A stretch of 64,000 nucleotides of DNA from Pseudidiomarina salinarum (GTDB lineage: Bacteria; Pseudomonadota; Gammaproteobacteria; Enterobacterales; Alteromonadaceae), in contig NZ_JPER01000002.1 in the NCBI RefSeq assembly GCF_000753715.1, forward strand, positions 1 to 64,000, in the 5' to 3' direction. Every line of letters begins with the position of its first letter. The stretch's first letter is position 1. The notes below the pieces were generated by a model that ran no database searches, had not been told where the DNA came from, and saw nothing but the letters and a program-made list of their open reading frames with translations. This document shows, piece after piece, positions 11,559 to 20,293 of this stretch. The position numbers and the translations under genes were made by a program.

Positions 11559-13105
11559 GCGTTGTCCGTAAGCGAGGTCAGTTGCTGGTGGGGGTTAACC
11601 AGCCGTCGTAAAAAATAAAGCAAATCGGTCGGTAGTGTACCACGTTCCCCCTGTTTTGCCGCAAGTTCACCCGCGCTGCCATGCAGCCAGGCCGCTATCG
11701 CCAATACCTCTTCCACAGGTATCTGTTGCGCCAGCAAGGCACCAATAATACCGCTCAGTACATCTCCTGAGCCGCCGGTTGCCAGCGCCGGTGAGCCCTG
11801 CCGGCAAACCTGAATTAAGCTGTCACCGGGTGCCGCAATAAGACTACCGGCACCTTTGAGCAGCACCTGGGCGTTAAACTTATCCGCCAGCTCACGCACT
11901 GCGCCATAGCGGTCCTGCTCAATTTCAGCTGCGGAGCATCGCAGCAACCGCCCTGCCTCGCCCGGGTGCGGTGTGAGTAGCCAGTTAGCTGCAGCAGCCG
12001 GTTTTTGTTTACCGTTCGCGAGCAAATTCAGCGCATCGGCATCCATCACCAGGCAGCCTTCCCAGCGACTTACCTGATCGAACAACGACTGCCCCCATTC
12101 AGCTTTGCCGAGCCCCGGGCCAAGTACCACCACATCGGCCTGGCTAAGCAAATCCTCAAGGCCGCTGTCGTCGGCAGTAGCAGCATCAAGCGGGTGCACC
12201 ATAAGTTCCGGCTGAGCGCCAGCAACAATGGGATGACTCTGAAGATGGGTCAGCACACTGACCTTGCCAGCGCCGCAACGTAAAGCCGCCTGGCCAGCCA
12301 TAATTGCCGCCCCGGACATGCCTTTGTAGCCGCCTACAATAAGAACGTGGCCATGTTGGCCCTTATGAGAAGCCCCGGCCCTGGGTTGTAAGCGCCCACT
12401 AACATGCCTGGCATTTAGACTGGTGGCAACCGGACGCTGCCGCCGCTGGAAAGCTTCACCAATACCCAGTTCAGCCAGTTCCAGCACGCCACAGTAAGTC
12501 GCGGCCTGGCCGGTAACAAGGCCCGCTTTCAGCGCCACCATAGTAATAGTTGCATCGGCTTTGACAGCAACTGGCATGGGTTGTCCGGTATCGCTATTGA
12601 GGCCCGTGGGGCAATCCACGCTCAGCACATACGCCCGGTGACAGGCAGAAAAATCATTGAGTTGCCGGGTGAGCTGCAGATAGTCATCGCTGAGATCGCG
12701 GCTTAGTCCGGTGCCAAGTAAGGCATCGACGATAAGGTCCGCGCCAGCCAATATGGTTTCACTGACTTCAGCCAGTGCCGTCACTTTACCACCCTGGTCA
12801 CGCCAGACCTCGCAGGCCTGCTGTGCCAGCGCGCTGGATGCCTGCGCAGCGGCGACTTGCACTTCATAGCCGGCGTCCCGCGCCAGCCGCGCCAGTACCC
12901 AGCCGTCGCCACCGTTATTACCCGGCCCACATAGAATCAGTAGCCGTGCCGGTAGCTGCTGCACTTGCCGAATATGCTCCAGACAAGCCTGCGCCGCCCG
13001 CTGCATAAGCTGCTTTTCGCTGATATCAAGACTGGCTGCGGCATCCTGTTCGCCCTCGCGCACCTGCCCGGTTCGGTAAATAAGCTGCGACCTGCTTAGT
13101 GCCAT
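11555..13105 (-). CDS. nnr: Bifunctional NAD(P)HX epimerase / dehydratase
   Basis: Repairs hydrated NADH and NADPH. The N-terminal YjeF_N domain (about 1-210) holds [18 protein letters not shown], and the C-terminal ribokinase-like dehydratase domain (about 230-510) holds [12 protein letters not shown] and the [17 protein letters not shown] motif. I place the start at the ATG at 13105, because GAGGAA lies 7 bases before it; a start 14 codons earlier has no ribosome site. The result, 516 residues, suits the fused E. coli-type enzyme. It opens the superoperon and is divergent from queG, as in E. coli. Confidence 0.95.
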   Translation of the reverse strand: MALSRSQLIYRTGQVREGEQDAAASLDISEKQLMQRAAQACLEHIRQVQQLPARLLILCGPGNNGGDGWVLARLARDAGYEVQVAAAQASSALAQQACEVWRDQGGKVTALAEVSETILAGADLIVDALLGTGLSRDLSDDYLQLTRQLNDFSACHRAYVLSVDCPTGLNSDTGQPMPVAVKADATITMVALKAGLVTGQAATYCGVLELAELGIGEAFQRRQRPVATSLNARHVSGRLQPRAGASHKGQHGHVLIVGGYKGMSGAAIMAGQAALRCGAGKVSVLTHLQSHPIVAGAQPELMVHPLDAATADDSGLEDLLSQADVVVLGPGLGKAEWGQSLFDQVSRWEGCLVMDADALNLLANGKQKPAAAANWLLTPHPGEAGRLLRCSAAEIEQDRYGAVRELADKFNAQVLLKGAGSLIAAPGDSLIQVCRQGSPALATGGSGDVLSGIIGALLAQQIPVEEVLAIAAWLHGSAGELAAKQGERGTLPTDLLYFLRRLVNPHQQLTSLTDNA

Positions 13106-13167
13106 CAGTGAATTCCTCGTCGTTTTTTGGTATTTTAGGCGTATCATTCAAGCATAAGACGTATTCC

Positions 13168-14283
13168 ATGGATTTTCATCAACTCGCTGCCGATATTAAG
13201 CGCTGGGGCGCTGAGCTAGGCTTTCAGAAAGTCGGTATTGCCGATCTCGATCTGAGTGCCGAGCAGGAGCATTTACAGCGCTGGCTGGCAGCCGGCATGC
13301 ACGGTGAGATGGACTACATGGAACGTCATGGTGATCTACGCGCCCATCCCGAACAATTGCATCCGGGCAGTGTGCGGGCCATCTCAGTACGCATGAACTA
13401 TCTGCCGGCCGAAGCGGGGTTTGCCAAAACCCTTAAAAACCCACGGCTTGGCTATATCAGCCGCTACGCATTAGGCCGCGATTATCATAAGTTAATGCGT
13501 AAGCGCCTGAAGCAGTTGGGCGACCGGATTAAAGAGGCCTGTGCCGAACTCGAGTTTCGTCCGTTTGTAGATTCAGCGCCAATAATGGAGCGGCCGCTGG
13601 CCGTAAAGGCCGGACTGGGCTGGACCGGCAAACACAGTCTGGTACTGGATGAGCAAGGCGGCTCCTGGTTTTTTCTGGGCGAACTGCTGGTGAATCTGCC
13701 GTTGCCGGTAGACAAACCCGTCGCTGAAAAGTGTGGTACCTGCAACGCCTGCATCACCATCTGCCCCACCCAGGCGATAGTCGAACCTTATATTCTGGAC
13801 GCGCGCCGCTGCATTTCCTACCTGACCATAGAACTGAAAACAGCCATTCCGGAACCCTTGCGCCCATTAATCGGCAATCGTGTTTACGGTTGTGATGACT
13901 GTCAGTTAATCTGCCCCTGGAACCGTTATGCGCAGCTAACCGATGAAGCCGATTTCTCGCCACGCCAGCATCTGCATGCGCCGGAACTACTCGATCTGTG
14001 GGCATGGGATGAGGAAACTTTTCTGGCCCGCACCGAGGGCTCGCCGATTCGACGTATTGGCTTTGAACGCTGGACCCGGAATCTCGCCGTCGGACTCGGC
14101 AATGCACCCACTGATCCAGAGATCATCAGCGCCCTCGAAAGCCGCCGCGATCAGGTGTCGGACATGGTCCGGGAGCATATTGACTGGGCGCTGGAACGCC
14201 AGCGCAGTGGCGCGGTGCAGCCCGCTAAACAGGTTCTGCGGCTGGTGCGCGCCGTCGAGCGCGGTCTGCCGCGCGACGCCTGA
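13168..14283 (+). CDS. queG: Epoxyqueuosine reductase
   Basis: Cobalamin-dependent iron-sulfur enzyme that performs the last step of queuosine formation on tRNAs with GUN anticodons (Tyr, His, Asn, Asp). Of 371 residues, the last third carries two 4Fe-4S cluster motifs: CGTCNACITICPTQA and CDDCQLICPWN. The N-terminal part (about 1-170) is the B12-binding reductase domain, with MNYLP and RYALGRDYHKLMRKRL visible. ATG at 13168 is used: the upstream extension of 23 codons would run into the nnr promoter region. The queG/nnr head-to-head arrangement is conserved. Confidence 0.95.
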   Translation: MDFHQLAADIKRWGAELGFQKVGIADLDLSAEQEHLQRWLAAGMHGEMDYMERHGDLRAHPEQLHPGSVRAISVRMNYLPAEAGFAKTLKNPRLGYISRYALGRDYHKLMRKRLKQLGDRIKEACAELEFRPFVDSAPIMERPLAVKAGLGWTGKHSLVLDEQGGSWFFLGELLVNLPLPVDKPVAEKCGTCNACITICPTQAIVEPYILDARRCISYLTIELKTAIPEPLRPLIGNRVYGCDDCQLICPWNRYAQLTDEADFSPRQHLHAPELLDLWAWDEETFLARTEGSPIRRIGFERWTRNLAVGLGNAPTDPEIISALESRRDQVSDMVREHIDWALERQRSGAVQPAKQVLRLVRAVERGLPRDA

Positions 14284-14285
14284 TG

Positions 14286-15683
14286 CTACAGATGAATTCG
14301 GTCACGCCCCCGGCGTTTCGCTTCGTATAATAGCTGATCAACCTGCGACAACAGGCTGTCGGCCGAATCAAAACGGTCGGGACTAAACTCCGCCAGGCCC
14401 ACACTGATGGTGAATGTAATCTGGGTATCTTTAACTCTGATATCCAGCTCTTCTACTTTTTCCCGCAATCGTTTGAGAGCGTTTTCAGCCTCAGTGGCCG
14501 GCGACTCAGGAAACAACACCGCAAATTCATCCCCGCCCATGCGCGCAGCGACATCGATATCACGCAATGAATTGAGTAATAACTGCGAGAATTCCTGCAG
14601 TATGCTATCCCCCGACATATGCCCATACTGATCATTTATCTGCTTGAAGTTGTCGATATCGATCAGTGCCAGCGAGAACGGCCGCTCCATGCGTTCGGCG
14701 CGCTTCATCTCATTTTCCAGCAGCGGCATAAATAACAACCGGTTACCAAGCCCGGTTAACGGGTCATGATTGGCTTTATAGCGCCAGCTTTTTTTGGCGG
14801 ACGTTTCGCTCATCAGATCACGCTGATGCAGCTCCGATCCCAGTACTGAAATGGTAATGGTATACAAATAGGCCAATAGCAGTAAGCGCGTGCTCCCGGC
14901 ATCCGCCATCGCAAAGGGCCCGGGATGCTGCGCCGCCAGTACCACAATGAAACTGATGGTAAGCGCCAGGGTAATATAAACCGTTTCTCTGCGCCCCTGC
15001 ACTGCCAGAAATAACAGCGCCGGAAACAGCAGAAATATAAATCCCCTGAACATGCTGAAAGCCAGCCAGACCATGCCCAGACAAATGATAAATAAGCTCA
15101 GGCAACGCAGCAGTTGTCCGCTATCCACCGGCTCTATGCGGTTAAAGGCTGTAGACAACGGATAGACAATGAGAATGCCCAGGCTGTTGGTCAGTATCAG
15201 CATGCCCCATAAAGGCAGCGCTTCAGCCACGGTAATGTAGCCGCCCCATATCAGATTCGGGGTGAGAATTGATGCATTTATGGCGGTTGGGATCAGGCAG
15301 ACTGCCAGCAAAAAAGGGATTATATCGGTAAAGCGTTTCAGATCATGGGGCAGATAGCGCCGCAGCAGCTGATAGGCGACAAAGCTCTCTAACGTATTGG
15401 CGCCGGCAGAGATTGCGGTGTGAAAGTAACTGGTGACTGAGCCGAGTGCGTCCATACCCGGCAAATTAGCACCATAACTGGCGATAAAGATAAATGGCAG
15501 GGCGCGCCAGCCATAGCATTTCACCATCACCAGGCCGATGCCCGACGGTAACCATACTAAGGCGATGTTGTCTGGCCCCAGCGAAAAGGTCGACATGGCC
15601 AGGTGCGCGCTCAGATAATAGATGATTGTCCCGGCAATCAGCCAGGCGAGACGATAACGGTAGAGCAGACCAACATCGTTCAT
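14286..15683 (-). CDS. MASE1-GGDEF diguanylate cyclase
   Basis: Makes cyclic di-GMP. The N-terminal 290 residues form a MASE1 sensor with about eight to ten membrane spans (LVWLPSGIGLVMVKCYGWRA is typical). The GGDEF domain (about 310-465) has the intact signature ARMGGDEFAVLFPE, and five residues earlier RDID, the RxxD product-inhibition site. The ATG at 15683 is preferred over a GTG 7 codons earlier, because AAGGG lies 5 bases before it. No EAL partner is nearby. It converges with queG, 2 bp apart. The stimulus is unknown. Confidence 0.9.
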   Translation of the reverse strand: MNDVGLLYRYRLAWLIAGTIIYYLSAHLAMSTFSLGPDNIALVWLPSGIGLVMVKCYGWRALPFIFIASYGANLPGMDALGSVTSYFHTAISAGANTLESFVAYQLLRRYLPHDLKRFTDIIPFLLAVCLIPTAINASILTPNLIWGGYITVAEALPLWGMLILTNSLGILIVYPLSTAFNRIEPVDSGQLLRCLSLFIICLGMVWLAFSMFRGFIFLLFPALLFLAVQGRRETVYITLALTISFIVVLAAQHPGPFAMADAGSTRLLLLAYLYTITISVLGSELHQRDLMSETSAKKSWRYKANHDPLTGLGNRLLFMPLLENEMKRAERMERPFSLALIDIDNFKQINDQYGHMSGDSILQEFSQLLLNSLRDIDVAARMGGDEFAVLFPESPATEAENALKRLREKVEELDIRVKDTQITFTISVGLAEFSPDRFDSADSLLSQVDQLLYEAKRRGRDRIHL

Positions 15684-15761
15684 GAATCCCTTCTTCTCAA
15701 TCACAGGTCGTGACTTTGAGATTAGACTGCCATAGTCACCCTGACAAGAAGTCTTTCTGAC

Positions 15762-16343
15762 TCAGTTGTCGGATTTGTGCGCAGTTTTGCGGGAAATAGT
15801 TGCCAGTAACTGCGTAAAAAAATGTCGCCCTTTACGCCGGGCAAAGGCAATATTGCGATCAGGTATGGACTCAGGTTCACTGTATGAGGCAAGTGCTTGC
15901 TCCAGGCTAGCTTCCCGCAGAATATGTAAAACCGGATAAGGTGAGCGATTGGTATAATTGGCCGGGTCATCTTCAGGCTCGCCATCGAAACAGTAATCCG
16001 GATGAAAACTGGCTAACTGATAAACACCTTCATAGCCCTGTTGGCTGATGAGTTCATTAGCCAGATCCACCAAATCCAGATAGCCCCAGAACCCTTCAAA
16101 GCCGGCAGGGATAATCAATAAAGTGGTTTCAGTATCCGGATGCTGATCCAGATACTCGCACTCGCTGATTAAATCCTCTAAAACCCCGGGCAAGCGTGAA
16201 GACTCAGAGACAAGGTAACGGATACTGTCACGGTCAACTTCACGACGGGCAAAAGGACAGATTGAATATTTGACGATAAGTTGCTCAACCCAGGCTTTGG
16301 TTTGAGTTATAACATCCTGCGTCTGCGGTTGGATGGTGGCCAT
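15762..16343 (-). CDS. DUF1415 family protein
   Basis: A 193-residue soluble protein of the DUF1415 family of proteobacteria; function unknown. Seen: KAWVEQLIVKYSICPFARRE near the start, with a conserved Cys, and a His-Pro-Asp segment (LASFHPDYCFDGEPEDDPANYTN), plus YPVLHILREAS, all of which recur in the family as I know it. It follows mscL by 5 bp and is probably co-transcribed with it. No signal peptide and no membrane segment. Confidence 0.85.
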   Translation of the reverse strand: MATIQPQTQDVITQTKAWVEQLIVKYSICPFARREVDRDSIRYLVSESSRLPGVLEDLISECEYLDQHPDTETTLLIIPAGFEGFWGYLDLVDLANELISQQGYEGVYQLASFHPDYCFDGEPEDDPANYTNRSPYPVLHILREASLEQALASYSEPESIPDRNIAFARRKGRHFFTQLLATISRKTAHKSDN

Positions 16344-16348
16344 CTTAG

Positions 16349-16765
16349 TTACTTTTTCGCGGCATTAGATTGCTGCAGTAAATCACGAATTTCCGTCAGC
16401 AGCAGTTCCTGGCTGGAAGGTTTAGGCGCGGCTTGCGGCGCTTCTTCCTGTTTCTTCTTCAGTGAGTTCATCACTTTAATCGCCATAAAAATAGCGAAGG
16501 CGACGATAATAAAGTCGACCGTAGTCTGAATAAACTTACCGTAAAGGATAGCAACGGCCGGCTGGGTTTCGGTGGCTTCCTGGATAACCAGCGCAAGTTG
16601 GGAAAAATGGACACCACCGATCATCACGCCCAGAGGTGGCATGACAATATCTGCGACAAAGGATGAGACCACCCGCCCGAACGCAGCGCCGATAATAATA
16701 CCCACTGCCATGTCTACAACATTGCCGCGCAGTGCAAACTTTTTAAATTCCTGCAGCATAGCCAT
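16349..16765 (-). CDS. mscL: Large-conductance mechanosensitive channel MscL
   Basis: Inner-membrane pentameric valve that opens at near-lytic tension to release solutes after osmotic downshock. The 138 residues agree with the family. Seen: N-terminal amphipathic helix ([19 protein letters not shown]), pore helix TM1 with [16 protein letters not shown], periplasmic loop, TM2 ([18 protein letters not shown]) and C-terminal helical bundle ([14 protein letters not shown]). Start ATG at 16765 follows GGAGGA by 7 bases; an earlier in-frame start lacks a ribosome site. DUF1415 follows. Confidence 0.97.
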   Translation of the reverse strand: MAMLQEFKKFALRGNVVDMAVGIIIGAAFGRVVSSFVADIVMPPLGVMIGGVHFSQLALVIQEATETQPAVAILYGKFIQTTVDFIIVAFAIFMAIKVMNSLKKKQEEAPQAAPKPSSQELLLTEIRDLLQQSNAAKK

Positions 16766-16834
16766 CCGTATTCCTCCAGCGATTAAGTGATTGACCACAA
16801 TAAGAATAGCCGATGTTTCTGTGGAGTAGAAACG

Positions 16835-16866
16835 AAAAAAGGCAAGCCTGTTAGGGCTTGCCTTTT
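16835..16866 (-). terminator. Rho-independent terminator after the cold-shock gene
   Basis: Stem AAGGCAAGCC / GGCTTGCCTT (16855-16864 with 16839-16848), 6-nt loop; the minus strand then reads a run of six T. It lies 24 bases after the csp stop. The plus strand also ends in TTTT, so weak function in the other direction is possible. Confidence 0.9.
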
Positions 16867-16887
16867 AAAAGGTCTTTCGCAGGCGAT

Positions 16888-17097
16888 TTAGATCGCTACG
16901 ATGTTTTCTGCCTGTGGGCCTTTAGGACCCTGAGTTACAGAAAACTCAACGCGTTGGCCTTCAGCCAGCGTTTTGAAGCCAGTGCTGGCGATTGCGCTGA
17001 AATGAGCGAATACGTCAGCGCCGTTTTCGCGCTCGATGAAACCGAAACCTTTAGCTTCGTTGAACCATTTTACTGAACCAGTAATTGTATTAGACAT
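16888..17097 (-). CDS. Cold-shock domain protein (CspA family)
   Basis: A 69-residue single OB-fold RNA/ssDNA-binding protein. Both RNP motifs are present: KGFGFIE (RNP1) and DVFAHFS (RNP2), with the [11 protein letters not shown] start and the GPQAENIV end typical of the family. It acts as an RNA chaperone that melts structure in mRNA. It is monocistronic, with its own promoter (17250-17277), a leader of about 145 nt and a strong terminator. The length of the leader is a cspA-like trait; whether this copy is cold-induced or constitutive cannot be told from the protein. Confidence 0.96.
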   Translation of the reverse strand: MSNTITGSVKWFNEAKGFGFIERENGADVFAHFSAIASTGFKTLAEGQRVEFSVTQGPKGPQAENIVAI

Positions 17098-17107
17098 AAT
17101 GATAAAT

Positions 17108-17178
17108 CCTGTGTAGTTAATAAGCCCTGTTAGAGGCGATAATGCGGGAAAAAAATAACTGAAACTTAAAACTACAGG
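17108..17178 (-). promoter_or_regulatory. Structured 5' leader that can mask the csp ribosome site
   Basis: In the csp leader, the segment at 17165-17178 (minus strand CCTGTAGTTTTAAG) can pair with 17108-17124 (CTTATTAACTACACAGG) as 5+4+4 base pairs with a 2-nt bulge and a small internal loop. The right arm ends in the AGG of the only ribosome-site candidate, AGGA, 9 bases before the ATG. The fold would therefore hide the translation start. Sequence complementarity is seen; a temperature-switch role is inferred from the E. coli cspA precedent. Confidence 0.5.
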
Positions 17179-17249
17179 ACGATGTGATTACGAATAATGT
17201 GCAACGAAGTGGAGTATCTAAATAAATATTTTTCTATCCGACAAAGAGG

Positions 17250-17277
17250 ATTGTACGCTGATTCAACTTAATGTCAA
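17250..17277 (-). promoter_or_regulatory. Sigma-70 promoter of the cold-shock gene
   Basis: Minus strand TTGACA (17272-17277), 16-bp spacer, TACAAT (17250-17255). The consensus -35 and near-consensus -10 make it one of the best promoters in the window. The predicted start near 17243 gives a leader of roughly 145 nt. Confidence 0.75.
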
Positions 17278-17302
17278 TCGCTCATTTCGACGGGACCAGC
17301 AG

Positions 17303-18349
17303 TTACCCCGCCAGGCCGGTAATTAACAGTCCGCCCCCCAGCAAGTACAGCACCATGATAGTGAAGCTCTCCAGGCCGATGCCGCCGATCCCCTGCCGCT
17401 CCCGGCGCAGCAAGCCCATCATCAATACCCCTGACATCAGCAAGGTAAGGACCGTCCAGAATTTCGTTTCATCGCTGATGGCATGATAAATCGAGCCTTC
17501 CTGATAAGCGATATCTGAGGCTGCGGTAAACAGGGTGTCAAAGGCATTACCACCGATTATACCGCCAACCGCCAGCGTTAAGGCGCCCCGACGAACCGCC
17601 GCGATCGAGGTTACCAGCTCGGGAATCGAGGTGCAGACAGAAGTCATCAGTATTCCAACCAGGGTATTGGTAAGCTGGGTTTGCTGCACAATAACCGTCG
17701 CCGACGGTTCCAGAATCCAGCCCGCAAAGCCCAGGATCAGCATCAGGATGATAAATTCGCCCCACAAACCGCGAAGATTTGGTTGGAAACTGCTTTCGTC
17801 GGGCTTATCTTCGCGAGTTTCCCGGGTACTGACCGGGCTCCACATCGGCACTGAGCGTGCCTGATGGACCAGCCGTATGCTATAGCCATAAAAGCCAAAT
17901 AGCACCGGTGTAATGGGGTGGACGCCAAAAATAGTGACATCGGGCAAAAACGGGCTGAGCAAAATCAGCGACAGCAGTGATATCAGCACTGCATTTTGCA
18001 TCATGTTCGGCGCCGAGGCCGCAGCATGCTCCAGGTTAGCTTTGCGGTAGCTCATATCCGCCACGGCCAGAAAAAACGTCTGTACGGCGATGCCACCTAG
18101 CGCATTACTCACTGCCAGTTCGGCGTTACCACCCCAGGCGGCAGTTACCGACAAAACCGAACCGCCCAGAGAGGTCGCCGCGCCCAGCAGGATGGCGCCC
18201 GCTGCCGCTTCGCCAATACCAGTCTGGTCGGCCAACTGATCAACCGCGCGGGTTATACGGGTTCCAGCCACCGTAATCGTCAGCGCACCGGCGATAAAAA
18301 TGACAATCGCCTGCCATAACGTCCAGTTATCAGGGCTCAGTATCGGCAA
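17303..18349 (-). CDS. Sodium/calcium exchanger family membrane protein (TTG start)
   Basis: A 348-residue protein of the CaCA exchanger superfamily with about ten membrane spans and the two inverted alpha repeats: GAATSLGGSVLSVTAAWGGN with AVSNALGGIAVQ in the first half, and MTSVCTSIPELVTSIAAVRRG with GGIIGGNAFDTLF in the second. Between them is a charged cytoplasmic loop (about 165-190). The first repeat departs from the usual GTSLPE form (SLGGSV in place of an acidic site), so ion choice is uncertain. The start is TTG at 18349, backed by GGGAGA 8 bases upstream. Probable calcium or other cation efflux. Confidence 0.82.
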   Translation of the reverse strand: MPILSPDNWTLWQAIVIFIAGALTITVAGTRITRAVDQLADQTGIGEAAAGAILLGAATSLGGSVLSVTAAWGGNAELAVSNALGGIAVQTFFLAVADMSYRKANLEHAAASAPNMMQNAVLISLLSLILLSPFLPDVTIFGVHPITPVLFGFYGYSIRLVHQARSVPMWSPVSTRETREDKPDESSFQPNLRGLWGEFIILMLILGFAGWILEPSATVIVQQTQLTNTLVGILMTSVCTSIPELVTSIAAVRRGALTLAVGGIIGGNAFDTLFTAASDIAYQEGSIYHAISDETKFWTVLTLLMSGVLMMGLLRRERQGIGGIGLESFTIMVLYLLGGGLLITGLAG

Positions 18350-18503
18350 CCAGAGATCTCCCTGTTTTATTGCGAAAAACTAAGGATAGTACAGCTGCTG
18401 AAAGTTCTCCTGGTTTGCCATTTTCGCCTATTATAAATAGTATGAGTACATGAACGTGCATGACTATCTGCACCTTAACGCCCAAAACGGAGAGGAAAAT
18501 AGC

Positions 18504-19046
18504 ATGACTGATCAACCATTTCTGACCGACATTAAAACCATTCGCGAACGGGCCCGGAAGCACATCGATAAAGGTGCAGTGACCGAGGGCTACTCCGCCA
18601 ACCGCGAAAACGTCATTCAGATTCTGAATGAGGCCCTGGCTACCGAGATTGTTTGCACGTTACGTTACAAAAGCCATTACTTCCGCGCTGACGGCATTCA
18701 CGCCGAAGTTGCAGCCGAAGAGTTCCTTGAGCATGCCGAAGAAGAGCAGGAGCATGCTGACCGCATCGCCGAACGTATTGTACAACTGGGCGGTAAGCCA
18801 AACTTTTCCCCTGAGGGGCTCTCAAGCCGCGCCCATGCAGAGTTTATCGAAGGTGATAATCTACGCGAAATGATTGAAGAAGATCTGATAGCTGAACGCA
18901 TCGCCATAGATACCTACCGGGAGATTGTCCGCTACCTGGGTGATCAGGATCCGACCTCACGCCGTATTATGGAAGACATTCTGGCGCAGGAAGAAGAGCA
19001 TGCTGATGATATGGCCGGCCTGCTGGCAGGACTACCAGGGAACTAA
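18504..19046 (+). CDS. Ferritin-like (bacterioferritin-type) diiron protein
   Basis: A 180-residue four-helix ferritin-like protein. Diiron-ligand patterns appear in order: Glu in ALATEIVCTLRYKSHY, Glu and His in EFLEHAEEEQEHADRIAERI, Glu in IEEDLIAERIAIDTYREI, and EEEHADDMAGLL at the end. Iron storage, ferroxidase or Dps-like protection are all possible; the sequence does not decide. ATG at 18504 is chosen because GGAGAGG lies 8 bases before it; an in-frame start 18 codons earlier has no ribosome site. egtB follows after 2 bases, so it is the first gene of the ergothioneine unit. Confidence 0.85.
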   Translation: MTDQPFLTDIKTIRERARKHIDKGAVTEGYSANRENVIQILNEALATEIVCTLRYKSHYFRADGIHAEVAAEEFLEHAEEEQEHADRIAERIVQLGGKPNFSPEGLSSRAHAEFIEGDNLREMIEEDLIAERIAIDTYREIVRYLGDQDPTSRRIMEDILAQEEEHADDMAGLLAGLPGN

Positions 19047-19048
19047 CA

Positions 19049-20263
19049 TTGCTTAACGACTATCAACAAGTACGTCAACAGACGCTGGCACTGACCGAAT
19101 GGCTCAGTGCCGAGGATATGATCCTGCAGTCGATGCCGGATGCCAGCCCGACCAAGTGGCATCTGGCCCATACCACCTGGTTTTTTGAAACCTTTCTGCT
19201 GCAGCCGCATTTACCCGGTTACCGGGTTTTTCATCCGTCTTATACTTATTTATTCAATTCCTATTACGACACGGTCGGCGATCGTCACCCCCGCCCCACC
19301 CGTGGATTGCTGTCGCGACCGCCACTCAGCGAAGTGCTGGCCTATCGGGAATATGTCGATTCAGCCATGGTAAAGCTTTTTGAACAGGCCGGTGACAAGC
19401 ACAATGACGATGTCACTATTGGCCTGCATCATGAAATGCAGCACCAGGAACTGATCCTGACCGATATCAAACACGCCTTATCTTTTAACGATTATGCCTT
19501 TCCTGAGCCAGCACCGGCCGAGCAACTGCCCGCGTCGCAACCTGATCGTGAGTTCACTGCTTTTAAAGGCGGCCTGACCACCATCGGCACAAATGCCGAA
19601 AGCGGCTTTGCCTATGATTGCGAACAACCTGAGCACAAGGTCTATGTACCTGATTTCAGCCTTCGTAACAGCCTGATCACCAACCAGGAATGGCTGGAGT
19701 TTATGGCTGACGGTGGTTACGAGCGGCCCAAGCTCTGGCTCTCGGATGGCTGGGCCCGCTGTCAGCGCGAACACTGGCAGGCTCCTTTATACTGGCGGCA
19801 AACTGAAGACCATTGGCAGGCGCTGACGCTACATGGCTACCAGCAAGTCGATCCATTGCAGCCGGTTTGTCATATCAGCTATTACGAAGCGGATGCCTTT
19901 GCCCGCTGGGCCGGTTACCGGTTGCCGACCGAAATGGAATGGGAGGTCGCGGCGCGCAATCAGACCATCGACGGCAACTTTTCAGGGTCAGGCCGCTGGC
20001 ATCCGCAAGCCCCGGCAGAAAAAGGCTTAACCCAACTTTACGGGGATGTCTGGGAATGGACGCAGAGTCCGTTTCTGCCCTATCACGGCTTCCAGCCGCC
20101 GGGTGGCGCGCTGGCCGAATACAACGGTAAATTTATGGCCAACCAATGGGTGTTACGGGGTGGCTCCTGCGCTACCGCGAAAGCTCAGCTACGACCAACC
20201 TACCGCAACTTTTTTTACGCGCACCAGCGCTGGCAATTTAGTGGCCTGAGACTGGCCAGATAA
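19049..20263 (+). CDS. egtB: Ergothioneine synthase EgtB (sulfoxide synthase, TTG start)
   Basis: Non-heme iron enzyme that joins a cysteine-containing thiol to the C2 of hercynine's imidazole. The N-terminal DinB-like domain carries the iron triad HX3HXE (H128, H132, E134 within HHEMQHQE), and the C-terminal formylglycine-generating-enzyme-like domain ends in the usual RGGS...FSGLRLAR. The start is TTG at 19049, with AGGGA 7 bases upstream and only 2 bases after the ferritin-like stop; it covers the whole domain (MPDASPTKWHLAHTTWFFE near residue 30). At 404 residues it is complete. No egtA or egtC is nearby, so it may use free cysteine, as fungal and some bacterial types do; this is inference. 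Confidence 0.93.
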   Translation: MLNDYQQVRQQTLALTEWLSAEDMILQSMPDASPTKWHLAHTTWFFETFLLQPHLPGYRVFHPSYTYLFNSYYDTVGDRHPRPTRGLLSRPPLSEVLAYREYVDSAMVKLFEQAGDKHNDDVTIGLHHEMQHQELILTDIKHALSFNDYAFPEPAPAEQLPASQPDREFTAFKGGLTTIGTNAESGFAYDCEQPEHKVYVPDFSLRNSLITNQEWLEFMADGGYERPKLWLSDGWARCQREHWQAPLYWRQTEDHWQALTLHGYQQVDPLQPVCHISYYEADAFARWAGYRLPTEMEWEVAARNQTIDGNFSGSGRWHPQAPAEKGLTQLYGDVWEWTQSPFLPYHGFQPPGGALAEYNGKFMANQWVLRGGSCATAKAQLRPTYRNFFYAHQRWQFSGLRLAR

Positions 20264-20293
20264 ACAAACTTTAAATGGACGAGGTAACGCAGT

